64,000 bases of DNA from assembly GCF_016808095.1 (NCBI RefSeq), contig NC_068974.1:18414001-18478000 (forward strand), given 5' to 3'. The stretch comes from Vigna angularis (lineage: Eukaryota > Streptophyta > Magnoliopsida > Fabales > Fabaceae). Position 1 is the stretch's first letter. Each line of letters begins with the position of its first letter. The notes beneath the pieces were generated by a model. The model had not been told where the DNA came from, did no database searches, and saw only the letters and a list, made by a program, of their open reading frames with translations. Below are positions 1 through 11,200 of the stretch, piece by piece. The translations under genes were made by a program, and so were the position numbers.

Positions 1-9
1 CTTTAAACA

Positions 10-84
10 TTTTCTCCCCCTTTTTTATCATAATTAAAAAGTTGTGTTTGATGTTCTCCCCCTAAGATAATACTCCCCCTTAAT
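10..84 (-). other. copia 3' internal end with polypurine tracts
   Basis: The plus strand has three CTCCCCCT-type runs near 14, 55 and 73. On the minus strand these read as AGGGGGAG tracts, typical of the plus-strand primer region just upstream of the 3' LTR in plant copia elements. The tract nearest the window edge is followed on the minus strand by AAAA and then TGTTTAAAG (9 to 1), a possible LTR start beginning TGTT like the right LTR. Similarity to the right LTR beyond TGTT is weak, so the exact boundary is uncertain. Confidence 0.6.
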
Positions 85-89
85 AAAGG

Positions 90-2509
90 TGTGAGACCCT
101 AGAAAATCAGCACTGCAAATCCCTATCACATCACCATTTATACACGCCACATCACTGCTCAGGGAAATTAAAAACCCACTTTGCACCGCATGCACGTCTG
201 CCAGGTGTCATTCTAAAATCCTTAGAAAATCTGTGGTGGGAAACAGGTGTCAGTATGAGAGTGCATGTCCGTTTGACGTTGGGAAGAAAAATTTATTTCT
301 CTGAAACCACTTCTTCTCACTCTCTGCATTCACTTTCTTCCTCACGAAACTTTGGCCTTTCTTCTTCTCCAACTTCTCTCTAGAACTCCCAACTTCTCTC
401 TACTGAAATTCTCACGTTTCTTCTCCGATCACCTTTCTGAACCATAGGAGCGTTCTCTGAGACGGGGGCGTTATTCTGGACCGAACAGAATTAGGACCTA
501 AGCCGGTAAGTCCTCTCCTCCAGTCGTTCGTCCGTTAGGTTTCATGCGAAACCAGGTTCTGGGTTCATGCATGGGTGAAATCTGAGTTATTTCTGATTTT
601 GGTGTATTGATTAAGTGAAAGTTAGTAAGTGAACCTTGGAGTAGAACGTCGTTAGAGGACGCACCATATCTTTGCTTTAGGACGTTTCACATACTGATCC
701 GGGTAAGGGAAGCTTATTAAATTTAATTCGTATGTGTGTCTTGTACTGTATGAATATTATGTGTGTCGCATGAAGTATGAACTGTGTTATCTGATTTTTG
801 GTATATGATCATAAGTATGAGGTGTATATTGGTTGAGTATGCATGATCGAACGTTGCTGTACTACATGAACATGATATATGTTGGTTGAAATGTATGATA
901 TGGGTGATACATGTGAATATGAAATATGCATGCTTAGAAGTAGTGAACATAAGTGAAACTTGAATATCAACTTCCCTATGATAACGTATGTCTGACATTA
1001 AACGGTTCTCGACCGTTTGATGTTCCAGTAAACTTCTTTGAATTGGAATACTTTCATTTGGGAAGGATTCTGGTCGAGCATGAGCTATGTAGGTCCTTTA
1101 CTTAGAGCTCATAATGAGCTGTGTCGATCACCCTTGTGACTACAGATCATCCATCTGTGTCGACCTATTGTGTCGATCACCCTTGTGACTACAGATCATC
1201 CATCTGTGTCGACCTATTGTGTCGATCACCCTTGTGACTACAGATCATCCATCTGTGTCGGCCTATTGTGTCGATCACCCTTGTGACTACAGATCATCCA
1301 TCTGTGTCGACCTATTGTGTCGATCACCCTTGTGACTACAGATCATCCATCTGTGTCGACCTACCGTGTTGATCACCCTTATGACTACAGATCATCCATC
1401 TGTGTCGACCTACCGTGTCGATCACCCTTGTTACTACAGAGAATCCATCTGTGTCGACCGACAGTGTCGAGTACCCTTGATTAATACATGTCGTCCATCT
1501 ATTTGGAAATCGGTTCTATTCTGTTTTTGGAACGGAGTAAATTCTTCGGTCTTGTTCTCCACGGTTGTCCTCATTATAAAGGGGGCTGAACGTTTGTAAT
1601 CTTATGTACTTGGATTGAAAGATAAAAATGAAAATAAAAGTGAAAGATTATAAATGCCGAACATTATATGAGGTGAAACTATGGTTGTGGGATTTGGGCG
1701 AGCGTTCCGTGGAGGAACGACTCTATAATTTGAATATGAGAAGTGTATAGTATGACCATGGTAAAATTACTGATGGTTGTTCATCCTGAAATTTCGTGAG
1801 TGCTCGTCCTCATGTAGAAGGGAGTAGGTCATGCGTGGAAATGGCAGGAGGCTCTAGTCCTATTGAGTACTTTGGACTGATAGGGCTAACCTCGGGTGGC
1901 AGCTGATGAGTGTTTCCAGTTACCACACCACCCGAGTGCACGAACGCCTGTAGTTACATGGATTCATACAGCCGGACGGTCAGTCTAGTATCAGGAATTG
2001 ATTTGAGTTAAGGGATTGATTTAATTATATGTTGTGAAATATTTGATATGTTTGATGTATTATGAAATGAATGATTTTACTTGAATTAAATTCAATAAGC
2101 TTACCCTGTGTTCTCTTCCTTGCGTTGTCGATCGTCTCTGTACGTCCGTCCTGTCCTTGCAATGATCATCCGTGTGGATGTGAGCAGACGGTGGAGCGTC
2201 ACTTGAAGAAATGCTAGAAGAAGAAAATTTGGAGGACGCGACTCTGGTGGACGTTGAAGTTAAAGCCGAGCCCTAGATCGCTCGCTCGTGTATTTTAGTT
2301 TCGCTAAGTTTATTTTGTGGACGTTCGGTTATAGTTTTGTAAGGCCGTTCGTCCCTGAATTCTTGTATGTTTTTAACGTTCGTCATTTTCTGTATATTTT
2401 GGCCGTTCGACATTTAACACTCGTTCGGTTTTTCTGTAAGACTGCACTGTTTATTTGCTTAATGTAATAAATTCTGATTATGGTAATTACTATATTTTGG
2501 GATGTTACA
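90..2509 (+). mobile_element. solo LTR (probable Ty3/gypsy family), copy 1
   Basis: The 2,420-bp segment starts TGTGAGACC and ends GGGATGTTACA, so it has TG...CA termini. It is flanked by a perfect 5-bp direct repeat AAAGG (85-89 and 2510-2514), the mark of LTR-retroelement integration. No primer site, polypurine tract or internal domain is present, so this is a solo LTR left by LTR-LTR recombination. A diverged relative in reverse orientation lies at 5727-8208; the stretch around 1800-2010 is clearly homologous to the reverse complement of about 6290-6480. Long LTRs ending GGGATGTTACA resemble plant gypsy (Tekay/Del-like) elements, but that assignment is from memory. It inserted into the copia element and is therefore younger than that insertion. 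Confidence 0.85.
1121..1510 (+). repeat. 49-bp minisatellite inside solo LTR copy 1
   Basis: A unit beginning GTGTCGATCACCCTTG recurs at 1121, 1170, 1219, 1268, 1317, 1366, 1415 and 1464, exactly 49 bp apart. The first five units are nearly identical and the last three increasingly diverged. Each unit contains CTGTGTCGAC and the TCGATCA core. The related solo LTR at 5727-8208 has unrelated sequence of similar length in the matching place (about 6770-7250), so the expansion is specific to this LTR or its sublineage. Confidence 0.9.
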
Positions 2510-2514
2510 AAAGG

Positions 2515-2639
2515 CATGTTTGCATATGAGCTAAAAATATTTCAAATTTAAAGATTCATTCAAACATACGCAATAGAATATTTAAAGCAAATAATTTTAG
2601 GATAAAGAACTTATAAAACATTGTTTAGATCTTCATCTT
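2515..2639. other. AT-rich copia internal remnant, no recognisable domain
   Basis: This is sequence between the AAAGG duplication of the solo LTR and the integrase remnant. I see no coding similarity in it. It belongs to the internal part of the copia element, at the scar where reverse transcriptase and RNase H would normally lie. Confidence 0.5.
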
Positions 2640-2890
2640 GAGGATTGTCATCATTCTTCGCTTCATTTGTTGTCTTCTACAAATCTTCATCATTGCCTGT
2701 ATGTAATTCAACTGACTCAAGAGGTTTTGCCTCAAGGTCTACAATTTCATCAAAGACAACATGCACACATTCTTCTATTTCAAATGTTTTCCGATTGAAA
2801 ACTATATATGCTTTGTATATTAGAAGATATCCAAAAAAAATAGTTTCATCGGCCTTGGAATAAAATTTTCTTAAATTTTGTTTTAAAGAA
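2640..2890 (-). pseudogene. copia integrase C-terminal fragment
   Basis: Translating the minus strand from about 2887 gives a continuous frame with the conserved integrase C-terminal pattern of copia polyproteins: LRKFYSKADE, then FFGY, then KAYIVFN, then HVVFDE. In intact elements this module follows the DDE catalytic core and precedes reverse transcriptase. Here it follows the gag remnant after only about 50 bp and is followed by non-coding sequence. Protease, the catalytic core and all of reverse transcriptase/RNase H are therefore missing. It is a relic with no expected activity. The plus-strand frame over the same bases is only a shadow. Confidence 0.8.
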
Positions 2891-2941
2891 ATTTTAAATA
2901 TTAAACAATAGCTCCTTTGGGTTAGATTTAGAAAAAAGAAA

Positions 2942-3478
2942 TCATTTTACAACCAAAACATATCTACCACTTGGAACACCATAATGCTTAATTTTACATT
3001 TATTTGAAGTATGACCATTTTTCATACAATAAAAGCATGATACAAAGTTTGTGTTCGTATAAGTTGTTCCTTTTTCTACCCATGTTCTACGGGTTCTATT
3101 ATTATGTTTATTTTTAATTTTAGGAACATACTTATTTTTAACAACCTTATTTTCATTATTTTTACTACATTCTCCTAAGGTTGTGTGTTCTAGTAGTTTC
3201 TTAAAATTTTCACATTCTGATGCAATGATATTCCGAGCTTTTACATCATTCTGAAATCTTTTCTTTTCTTCAATGGTCCATTGACCACGGGGCTTTGGTT
3301 CCTGTGTATTGTTAGTAGGAACAGAAGAGCCAGACGCAATAACATCCCAAATTTCACAATCAATAGATTCAATAAATATTTGCATTCTTACCTTCCAGAA
3401 TGCATAGTTCTCACCTGTGAATAGTGGGGGTCTATTGATTGATGCACCCTCTGCAAAGGTTTGATGTGATCCTACCAT
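2942..3478 (-). pseudogene. gag: copia gag remnant with CCHC zinc knuckle
   Basis: The gag nucleocapsid protein packages element RNA in cytoplasmic particles. From the ATG at 3478 the frame encodes 178 residues. The N-terminus has the copia gag signature NRPPLFTGENYAFWK (about residues 15-29, DUF4219-like). The C-terminal part has a zinc knuckle CFYCMKNGHTSNKC (about 148-161), spaced C-x2-C-x4-H-x4-C. The central gag domain between about residues 80 and 110 is much shorter than in intact relatives, which indicates an internal deletion. The frame can be extended upstream to 3511 only through a TTG codon overlapping the primer site, so the ATG at 3478 is the likelier start. The frame stops at 2942, before any protease. 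The copy is truncated but still has an open frame. Confidence 0.8.
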
Positions 3479-3498
3479 TTGAATGACTATCAAAGCAA

Positions 3499-3510
3499 GC
3501 TCTGATACCA
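3499..3510 (-). promoter_or_regulatory. minus-strand primer binding site (initiator-Met tRNA)
   Basis: On the minus strand this reads TGGTATCAGAGC, the standard plant primer site complementary to the 3' end of initiator methionine tRNA. It lies two bases inside the LTR boundary at 3513, which fixes both the orientation of the copia element and the inner end of its 5' LTR. Confidence 0.9.
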
Positions 3511-4070
3511 ATTGTTAGAATCGCTGCAGCGGAATTGTTAGCGTGGAATAACAAACCAAGAGGATTTTTAATACGAACGTGTGCCTTTTAATTTCTACTC
3601 AATTAAACTTACCAAGCAAATAATAATGACAAATAAAGAGATTAAGGTTGAGAGAAATTTGCACAGATGATTTTATCCTGGTTCGGATCTTACCAATCCT
3701 ACGTCCAGTCGCTTATCTCAAACAAGATAAACCTTTTTCACTAACACAAAACAATTACAAATATTAATCACAAAGAAAAACAATTTGTAAGAGTTTAGAA
3801 TTACCACCTCTCTTGAAACCACAAGAGATGAACTTACACTTCCTTTGAATCTTCACAAAGGATGACCACTTCCTTCGAATGATTCACGAAGGATGATTCT
3901 CTTCCAGTCACTTCCTTGGACACACCAAGGATGAACAAGCTATTCCTCTGTCACCGCAGTAGCACTTCAGGACTTTGCAGACAAGAGTTTCCTTAGCTTC
4001 AATAGAGTTCTCAAAGAGTTCAGAGATCTTTAGCACAAGGGAAGAGTTATTTTTGAGATAAAGAGTGAGC

Positions 4071-4080
4071 CATTTTATAG
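4071..4080 (-). promoter_or_regulatory. TATA-like box of the copia LTR
   Basis: On the minus strand this reads CTATAAAATG, a good plant TATA box about 500 bp into the LTR, as expected at a U3/R border. Transcription would run toward lower coordinates. This is inferred from sequence only. Confidence 0.55.
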
Positions 4081-4124
4081 ACTCAGCCTAATACCCTTCC
4101 ATTCTTCGAAAACGGGCCATCTAA

Positions 4125-4380
4125 CGCAGTTAATCGATTAACATAAATATTAATCGATTAATAATGAGTACAACGGCTAGTTTTTCAAATCTGAAACCCC
4201 CAACGGCTAGTTTTTCAAATCTGAAACCCATAACGGCTAGTGTTAATTGATTATTCTCAGGAATGATCGATTAACTAATTGATTATTATTAGCTTTAATC
4301 GATTATTACAGGGGCAATTGGGTTTTCAGTATCAGCCTCGTTTTAATTGATTAAAACTGGGTTTAATCGATTAAAACAGC
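4125..4380 (-). repeat. U3 repeats: 30-bp direct repeat and ATCGAT palindromes
   Basis: A unit beginning AACGGCTAGTTTTTCAAATC occurs at 4172 and 4202, with a third partial copy at 4232 (period 30 bp). Around it, near-palindromic ATCGATTA or TTAATCGATTAA motifs occur at about 4130, 4150, 4265, 4298, 4330 and 4365. They lie directly upstream (minus strand) of the TATA-like box, so they may be promoter elements, or simply AT-rich repeats. Confidence 0.65.
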
Positions 4381-4578
4381 TTGTGGATGATTCTCAACAG
4401 TAAATAAATCAAATATAAATTACAAGAATCAACCCTAATACATATAAGAGCACTATTACATCAACTTTGATTATTATAAAAGCTTTATAAACTACAGAGA
4501 TCTTCAATCTGCCTTTATGGATCTTGACTTGTGCAAATCTGTTCATCATCAAAACTTCATCTTTGATTTTTGCTAACA

Positions 4579-5726
4579 AAACTTGGCCAAATCTGGTGCC
4601 AAGTTTTGGGAAATTTTCAAAGTCTTGGTTTTTTAGGGTTTGATGATTCGAATGCACTATTTATGTCACCAAAAGGCTGCTGTAAAAATGTTGGTTTCAT
4701 GAGGTTTTTCATTTTGGTTGGTTTTGTAGCTAGCCAAGTTTGGTGGTGAAAGTTGGCTAAGTTGGTGCTTGGTGCCATCTTTTGTTAAATTTTCAAAGTC
4801 TAGGTTTTTTGGGTTTGATGGTTGGAATGCACTTTTTATGTCACCAAAATGCTCCTGTAAAATTATTAGTGCAAGAAATTTTTCATTTTGGTTGGTTTTG
4901 GAGCTAGCCAAGTTTGGGGGTGAAAGTTGGCTAAGTTGGTGCTTGATTCCAAGATTTGAGAAATTTTCAAAGCCTTGGTTTTTTGGGTTTGATGGATGGA
5001 ATGCAATATTTATGTCATCAAAACGCTGCTGTAAAAATCTTGTTGCAAGAATTTTTTCATTTTGTTTGGTTTTTAAGCTTGCCATGTCTGGTGGTGAAAG
5101 TTGGCTAAGTTGGTGTATGGTGCCAAGTTTTGGGAAATTTTCAAAGTCTTGATTTTTTTGGTTTGATGGTTGGAATGCACTATTTATGTCAGTAAAAGGC
5201 TCCTGTAAAAATATTGGTGCAAATAATTTTTCATTTTGGTTGGTTTTGTAGCTAGCCCATATTGGTGGTGAAAGTTGGCTAAGTTTGTGCATGGTGCCAA
5301 GTTTTGGGAAATTTTCAAAGTCTTGGTTTTTTTGGTTTGATGGTTGGAATGCACAATTTATGTCACCAAAAGGCTACGTTGAAAATCTCGGTGCAAATAT
5401 TTTTTCATTTTGGTTCGTTTTGAAGCTAGCCCACATTGGTGGTGAAAGTTGGCTAAGTTTGTGCTTGGTGCCAAGTTTTGGAAAATTTTCAAAGTCTTGG
5501 TTTTTTGGGTTTGATGGTTGGAATGCACTATTTATGTCACCAAAAGTTTCCTGTAAAAATATTGGTGCAAATAATTTTTCATTTTGGTTGGTTTTGAAGC
5601 TAGCCCACATTGGTGGTGAAAGTTGGCTAAATTGGTGCTTGGTGCCAAGTTTTGAGAATTTTTCAAAGTCTTGGTTTTTTATGTTTTATGATTGGAATGC
5701 ACTATTTATATCACAAAAAGGCTCCT
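4579..5726 (+). repeat. 174-bp satellite, segment left of the solo LTR
   Basis: About 6.5 monomers of the main satellite family, starting abruptly at the copia LTR end and stopping at the solo LTR. Landmarks recur every ~174 bp: GCTAGCC, GGTGGTGAAAGTTGG, GTGCCAAGTTTTG, TTTTCAAAGTCTTGG, GGTTGGAATGCAC and GTCACCAAAAGGCT. Monomers differ by many single-base changes and show no obvious higher-order repeat. Long open frames on both strands come from the period (58 codons) and are not treated as genes. Confidence 0.95.
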
Positions 5727-8208
5727 TGCAACATCCCATAAATACAGTAATAAACCATATAAAATAGAATATTCACATATATTAATATATCAAATCAGTC
5801 TTACACTTAAAGATATAAAGCACACTCGTGGCCGAACGGCCTTACATAAGCTAATACAAATAAAGAGGTTCAATCTAAGCATACCTGACCGAATGATTTA
5901 CAAAATAGAAATACCGAACGGTCCAAAAATAAACAAAAGGGGGAAGGGTCGTTCTAATACAACACTCTAATCTAACTAAACTAAATAGATAACCGACCGT
6001 ACTACTATTCGGCCTTCACTTCAACATCGATGAGATTCTCTTCCTCTAAGATTCCTTATTCAAGCGTCTCCTCAAGCAACGCCTCTCCATCTGCTCACAT
6101 CCACACGGATGATCGTTGCAATGACAAGACGGACGTACAAAGACGAAACAACACAAGGAAAAACGAAGGGTAAGCTTATTGAATTTAATTCAAGTAATAA
6201 CATTCATTTCATAACACATCAAACATATCGAATAATTCACAACATATAATTCAATCAATTCTTTAACTCAATCAATTCCTGATACTAGACTGACTGTCCG
6301 GACCGTATGAATTCTGTGTAGCTACGACGTTCGTGCACCCGGTGATATAGTAACTAGAATTTTCATCAGCTACCACCCGAGGTTAGTCCGTTCCGTCCAA
6401 GTTACATTTATGGACTAGGACCTCCTGCCGTTCCCACATATGACATACTCCCCTCTACTTGAGGACGAGCACTCACGGAACATCAGGATGACCCGCCAGC
6501 TAAGCTTTGTCCACATTCATACTTTACAATTCTCAACTTTCATCCAAGAGTCGTTCCTCCTTGGAACGCTCGTTCAAAATCCACAACCATTATTTCACCT
6601 CATATACTATTCATTCTTTATAATATTTCACTTTAATATCATTTTCATCATCCGTTCCAATTACTTAAAATAACGAGCGTTCAGCCCTCTTCATAACGAG
6701 GACGAACGTTAAAACTGACACCGAGAAATCCTCGTTTCAGAACAGAATAAAACCGACACATATCAGATGACGAACGTCATTACCAATCGAATCAGTTGAA
6801 TGAACTGACTCTAGAACGATCAGATCAATACTCAGAATAAGTTAAGTACAAGGGCTCTAGGCCGAATCCAAAGGGATAGAGACACCACAAGATGAGTAAA
6901 TAACTATACCGAGAAAAATTCAATTAGAGAGACCGACTGCCAGTCAATGACCGAACGCGGTAATACGTATTTACTGAAATTTTGGACGAACGCTATTTCC
7001 ACCCGTTTGGTAATTAAAGACAAGGACGAGCATTCGGTATAAGACCGAGCGCCACTCGTAACGTACGCTTTGGGTCGAGACCCATCGCTGATTTGAACTC
7101 ATAATAGAAAAAGTAATAAGAGTAATATAGGCTAGTGAAGATAGAATTCAGAATGACTAAATATCCAGTTATGTTTACAAGTTTCTCAATTCCTCACACA
7201 ACACTCAGGGTATCTATGTTTGGCCGAACGCTCAAACGTAGCACTAATACAAGATGGCGTTCGTCCTCATATAGAATTCTTTCCAAATGAAAGAATTCAA
7301 TTTCAAAGAAGTTTAGTAACAACACCGAACGGTCAAGGACCATTCAATGATGAACGTTCATTATCATAGGAAATTCATATTCAAAGCTTCATTTACATTA
7401 AACTCATTTCTCAGCATAAACTTTCATAATTTCAAATACTCATATCATAGTACATTTCATACTTCTCATATATAAACTCAGAATCATAATCATATACCAA
7501 AACTCAAATAATACAGATCATACTTCAGGCAACACACAGAACGTTCATACAGTACAATACGAACATACGAATTAAATTGAATAAGCTTCCCTTACCTGGA
7601 TCAGTGGTGAACGTCCTAAGAGTATTATTTTGATTCGTCCAACTACATCTTCCTACCCTCAACGATTTTTCTTAATTCCTCCAACTAAGTCTAACCATAA
7701 AAATACAGGAGAATTTAGATTGTACCCCTGCATGCAACCAAATCTTGGTTTTGCATGAACCCAAAAACGAACGGCTAAGGTCGAGAACTTACCAGCTTCA
7801 GACTCCGAAACTGTTCGGTCCAACAAGAAGCTCACGACGCCGGGACTACTTCTATGGTTTTTGAATGATGAACGGAGAAGAGAAAGGATGAGTTTCAGTA
7901 GAGAGAAGGAAGAGTCTTCTAGAGAGAAGGAGGAGAAAATGGATATTCATAGTTTGGGAGGAAGACGGTGCGTGCAGAAGAGTGTGGCAGGTTTTTCAGA
8001 AATCATTTTTGTTTGACCCACGTCAAACGGTCGTGCGCTCTTCTGCTGACACCTGCACTCCACTTACTGACTTCCGAATGTTCCATTTTGACACTTGGAA
8101 ATTTTGTGCGTCAGAGTTTGAGTGCATTTTTAATGCATTTGAGCAGGGTTTTGGGTGCATTAAATGAGATTAAACAGGGTTTTTGGGTTAAATTTCCGAG
8201 GTCTGACA
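5727..8208 (-). mobile_element. solo LTR (probable Ty3/gypsy family), copy 2, inside the satellite
   Basis: On the plus strand it begins TGCAACATCCC and ends GGTCTGACA, so on the minus strand it runs TGTCAGACC...GGGATGTTGCA, matching the ends of solo LTR copy 1. It is flanked by CTCCT (5722-5726) and CTCTT (8209-8213). The undisturbed satellite has CTCCTGTAAAAA at this point, so the right copy of the 5-bp target duplication has one later substitution. Satellite phase continues correctly across the insertion. The 2,482-bp length without internal domains indicates a solo LTR. The small open frames inside (such as 6440-6673 and 7968-8264) show no similarity that I recognise. Confidence 0.88.
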
Positions 8209-11200
8209 CTCTTGTAAGAATATTGGTGCAAGAAATTTTTCATTTTAGTTGGTTTTGGAGCTAGCCAAGTTTGGTGGTGAAAGTTGGCTAAGTTGGTGCT
8301 TGATTCCAAGTTTTGAGAAATTTTCAAAGCCTTGGTTTTTTGGGTTTGATGGTTGGAATGCAATATTTATGTCATCAAAACGCTGTTGTAAAAATCTTGT
8401 TGCAAGAATTTTTTAATTTTCTTTGGTTTTTAAGCTAGCCAAGTCTGGTGGTGAAAGTTGGCTAAGTTGGTGCATGGTGCCAAGTTTTGGGAAATTTTCA
8501 AAGTCTTGGTTTTTTTGGTTTGATGGTTGGAATGCACTATTTATGTCACCAAAAGGCTCCTGTAAAAATATTGGTGCAAATAATTTTTCATTTTAGCTGA
8601 TTTTGTAGCTAGCCCACATTGGTGGTGAAAGTTGACTAAGTTTGTGCATGGTGCCAAGTTTTGGGAATTTTTCAAAGTCTTGGTTTTTTGGGTTTGTTGG
8701 TTGGAATGCACTATTTATGTCACCAAAAGGTTCCTGTAAAAAAATTGGTGCAAATAATTTTTCATTTTGGTTGGTTTTGAAGCTAGCCCACATTGGTGGT
8801 GAAAGTTGGCTAAGTTTGAGCTTGGTGCCAAGTTTTGGGAAATTTTCAAAGTCTTGGTTTTTTTGGTTTGATGATTCGAATGCACTATTTATGTCACCAA
8901 AAGGCTGCTGTAAAAATCTTGGTTTCTTGAAATTTTTCATTTTGGTTGGTTTTGTAGCTAGCCAAGTTTGGTGGTGAAAGTTGGCTAAGTTGGTGCTTGG
9001 TGGTGAAAGTTGGCTAAGTTGGTGCTTGGTGCCATCTTTTGGTAAATTTTCAAAGTCTAGGTTTTTTGGGTTTGTGGTTGGAATGCACTATTTATGTGAC
9101 CAAAAGGCTGCTGTAAAAATGTTGGTTTCATGAGGTTTTTCATTTTGGTTGGTTTTGGAGCTAGCCAAGTTTGGTGGTGAAAGTTGGCTAAGTTGGTGCT
9201 CAATTCCAAGTTTTGAGAAATTTTCCAAGCCTTGGTTTTTTGGGTTTGATGGTTGGAATGCAATATTTATGTCATCAAAACGCTGCTGTAAAAATCTTCT
9301 TGCAAGAATTTTTTTCATTTTCTTTGGTTTTTAAGCTAGCCAATTCTGGTGGTGAAAGTTGGCTAAGTTGGTGCATGGTGCCAAGTTTTGGGAAATTTTG
9401 AATTTCTTGGTTTTGTTGCTTTGAAGGTTGGAATGCACTATTTATGTCACCAAAAGGCTCCTGTAAAAATATTGGTGCAAATAATTTTTCATTTTGGTTG
9501 GTTTTGTAGCTAGCCCACATTGGTGGTGAAAGTTGGCTAAGTGTGTGCATGGTGCCATGTTTTGGGAATTTTTCAAAGTCTTGGTTTCTTTGGTTTGTTG
9601 GGTGGAATACACTATTTATGTCACCAAAAGGTTCCTGTAAAAATATTGGTGCAAATAATTTTTCATTTTGGTTAGTTTTGAAGCTAGCCCACATTCGTGG
9701 TGAAAGTTGGCTAAATTGGTGCTTGGTGCCAAGTTTTGAGAATTTTTCAAAGTCTTGGTTTTTTGGCTTTGATGATTGGAATGCAGTATTTATGTCACCA
9801 AAAGCCTCCTGTAAAAATATTTGTGCAATAAATTTTTCATTTTGGTTGGAATTGGAGCTAGGCAAGTTTGGTGGTGAAAGTTGGCTAAGTTGGTTCTTAG
9901 TTCCAAGTTTTGTGAAATTTTCAAAGCCTTGGTTTTTTAGCTTTGATGGTGTGAATGCAATATTTATGTCACCAAAATGCTGTTGTAAAAATATTGGTCC
10001 AAGAAATTTTTCGTTTTTGTGGGTTTTGGAGCTAGCCAAGTTTGGTGGTGAAAGTTGGGTAAGTTGGTGCTTGGTGCTATGTTTTGGGAAATTTTCAAAG
10101 TCTGTGTTTTTTGGGTTTGATGGTTGGAATGCACTTCTTATGTCACCAAAAGGCTCCTGTAAAAATATTGGTGCAAATAATTTTTCATTTTGGTTGGTTT
10201 TGAAGCTAGCCCACATTGGTGGTGAAAGTTGGCTAAGTTTGTGCATGGTGCCATGTTTTGGGAAATTTTCAAAGTCTTGGTTTTTTTGGTTTGATGATTG
10301 GAATGCACTATTTATGTCACAGAAAGGCTGCTGTAAAAATGTTGGTTTCATGAAAATTTTCATTTTTGTTGGTTATGTTGCTAGTCAAGTTTGGTGGTGA
10401 AAGTTGGGTAAGTTGGTGCATGGTGCCAAGGTTTAGGAAATTTTCAAAGTCTTGGTTTTTTGGGTTTGATGATTGGAATGCACTTTTTATGTCACTAAAA
10501 GGCTGCTGTAAAAATCTTGGTTTCATGAGGTTTTTCATTTTGGTTGGTTTATTAGCCAACCAAGTTTGGTGGTGAAAGTTGGCTAAGTTGGTGCTTGGTG
10601 CCATCTTTTGGTAAATTTTCAAAGTCTAGGTTTTTTGGGTTTGTGGTTGGAATGCACTAGTTATGTCACCAAAATGCTGCTGTAAAAATGTTGGTTTCAT
10701 GAGGTTTTTCATTTTGGTTGGTTTTTTAGCTAGCCAAGTTTGGTGGTGAAAGTTGGCAAAGTTGGTGCTTGGTGCCATCTTTTGGTATATTTTCAAAGTC
10801 TAGGTTTTTTGGGTTTGATAGTTGGAATGCACTTTTTATGTCACTAAAATTCTCCTGTAAAAATATTGGTGCAAGAAATTATTCATTTTGGTTGGTTTTG
10901 GACGTAGCCAAGTTTGGGGTGAAAGTTGGCTAAGTTGGTGCTTGATTCCAAGATTTGAGAAATTTTCAAAGCCTTGGTTTTTTGGGTTTGATGGATGGAA
11001 TGCTATATTTATGTCACCAAAAGCCTCCTGTAAAAATATTGGTGCAATAAATTTTTCATTTTGGTTGGAATTGGAGCTAGCCAGGTTTGGTGGTGAAAGT
11101 TGGCTAAGTTGGTTCTTAGTTCCAAGTTTTGAGAAATTTTCAAAGCCTTGGTTTTTTAGGTTTGATGGTGTGAATGCAATATTTATGTCACCAAAACGCT

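Larger units (their letters stand above)
1..4578 (-). mobile_element. Ty1/copia LTR retrotransposon, internally deleted, partial at the left edge
   Basis: Read on the minus strand, this stretch has the order of a copia element: LTR (3513-4578), initiator-Met primer site (3499-3510), gag remnant (2942-3478), integrase C-terminal remnant (about 2640-2890), and a 3' region with purine tracts (10-80). The remaining purine tract abuts a possible TG (minus strand) at position 9, so the other LTR would lie mostly left of the window. Protease, most of integrase, reverse transcriptase and RNase H are absent, so the copy cannot move by itself. A foreign solo LTR (90-2509) splits the 3' end. To the right, satellite sequence resumes directly at 4579, which shows that the copia element inserted into the satellite. 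Its target-site duplication cannot be checked because the left end is outside the window. Confidence 0.85.
3513..4578 (-). mobile_element. copia 5' LTR (1,066 bp)
   Basis: On the plus strand the segment begins TGTTAG at 3513 and ends CTAACA at 4578, a perfect 6-bp inverted terminal repeat with TG...CA ends. The primer site lies on its inner side and satellite DNA on its outer side. A TATA-like box on the minus strand at 4071-4080 suggests U3 is about 4081-4578 and R-U5 about 3513-4050. U3 contains several TTAATCGATTAA-like palindromes and a 30-bp direct repeat. No gene lies here, and the small frame across 4409-4657 runs from the LTR into the satellite by chance. Confidence 0.85.

Noticed and set aside
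723..998. 91-codon minus-strand frame in solo LTR copy 1 and the 77-codon plus frame at 1366-1599
   Set aside because: The first is low-complexity AT-rich sequence. The second starts inside the 49-bp minisatellite. Neither has recognisable features.
4666..5767. Two overlapping opposite-strand frames at the left satellite segment as a possible gene pair
   Set aside because: Both are phase products of the satellite monomer, and the plus-strand frame runs straight into the solo LTR.
6440..6673. Small open frames within solo LTR copy 2 (also 7968-8264 and 5692-5970)
   Set aside because: No domain, no similarity to the related LTR's frames, and a location wholly or partly inside a solo LTR. Treated as chance frames.
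9275..10363. 362-codon minus-strand open frame and many similar frames of 60-285 codons on both strands in the satellite
   Set aside because: They repeat every 58 codons with the 174-bp monomer, occur on both strands over the same bases, start at arbitrary ATGs, and break up where the period is not divisible by three. No known domain appears.
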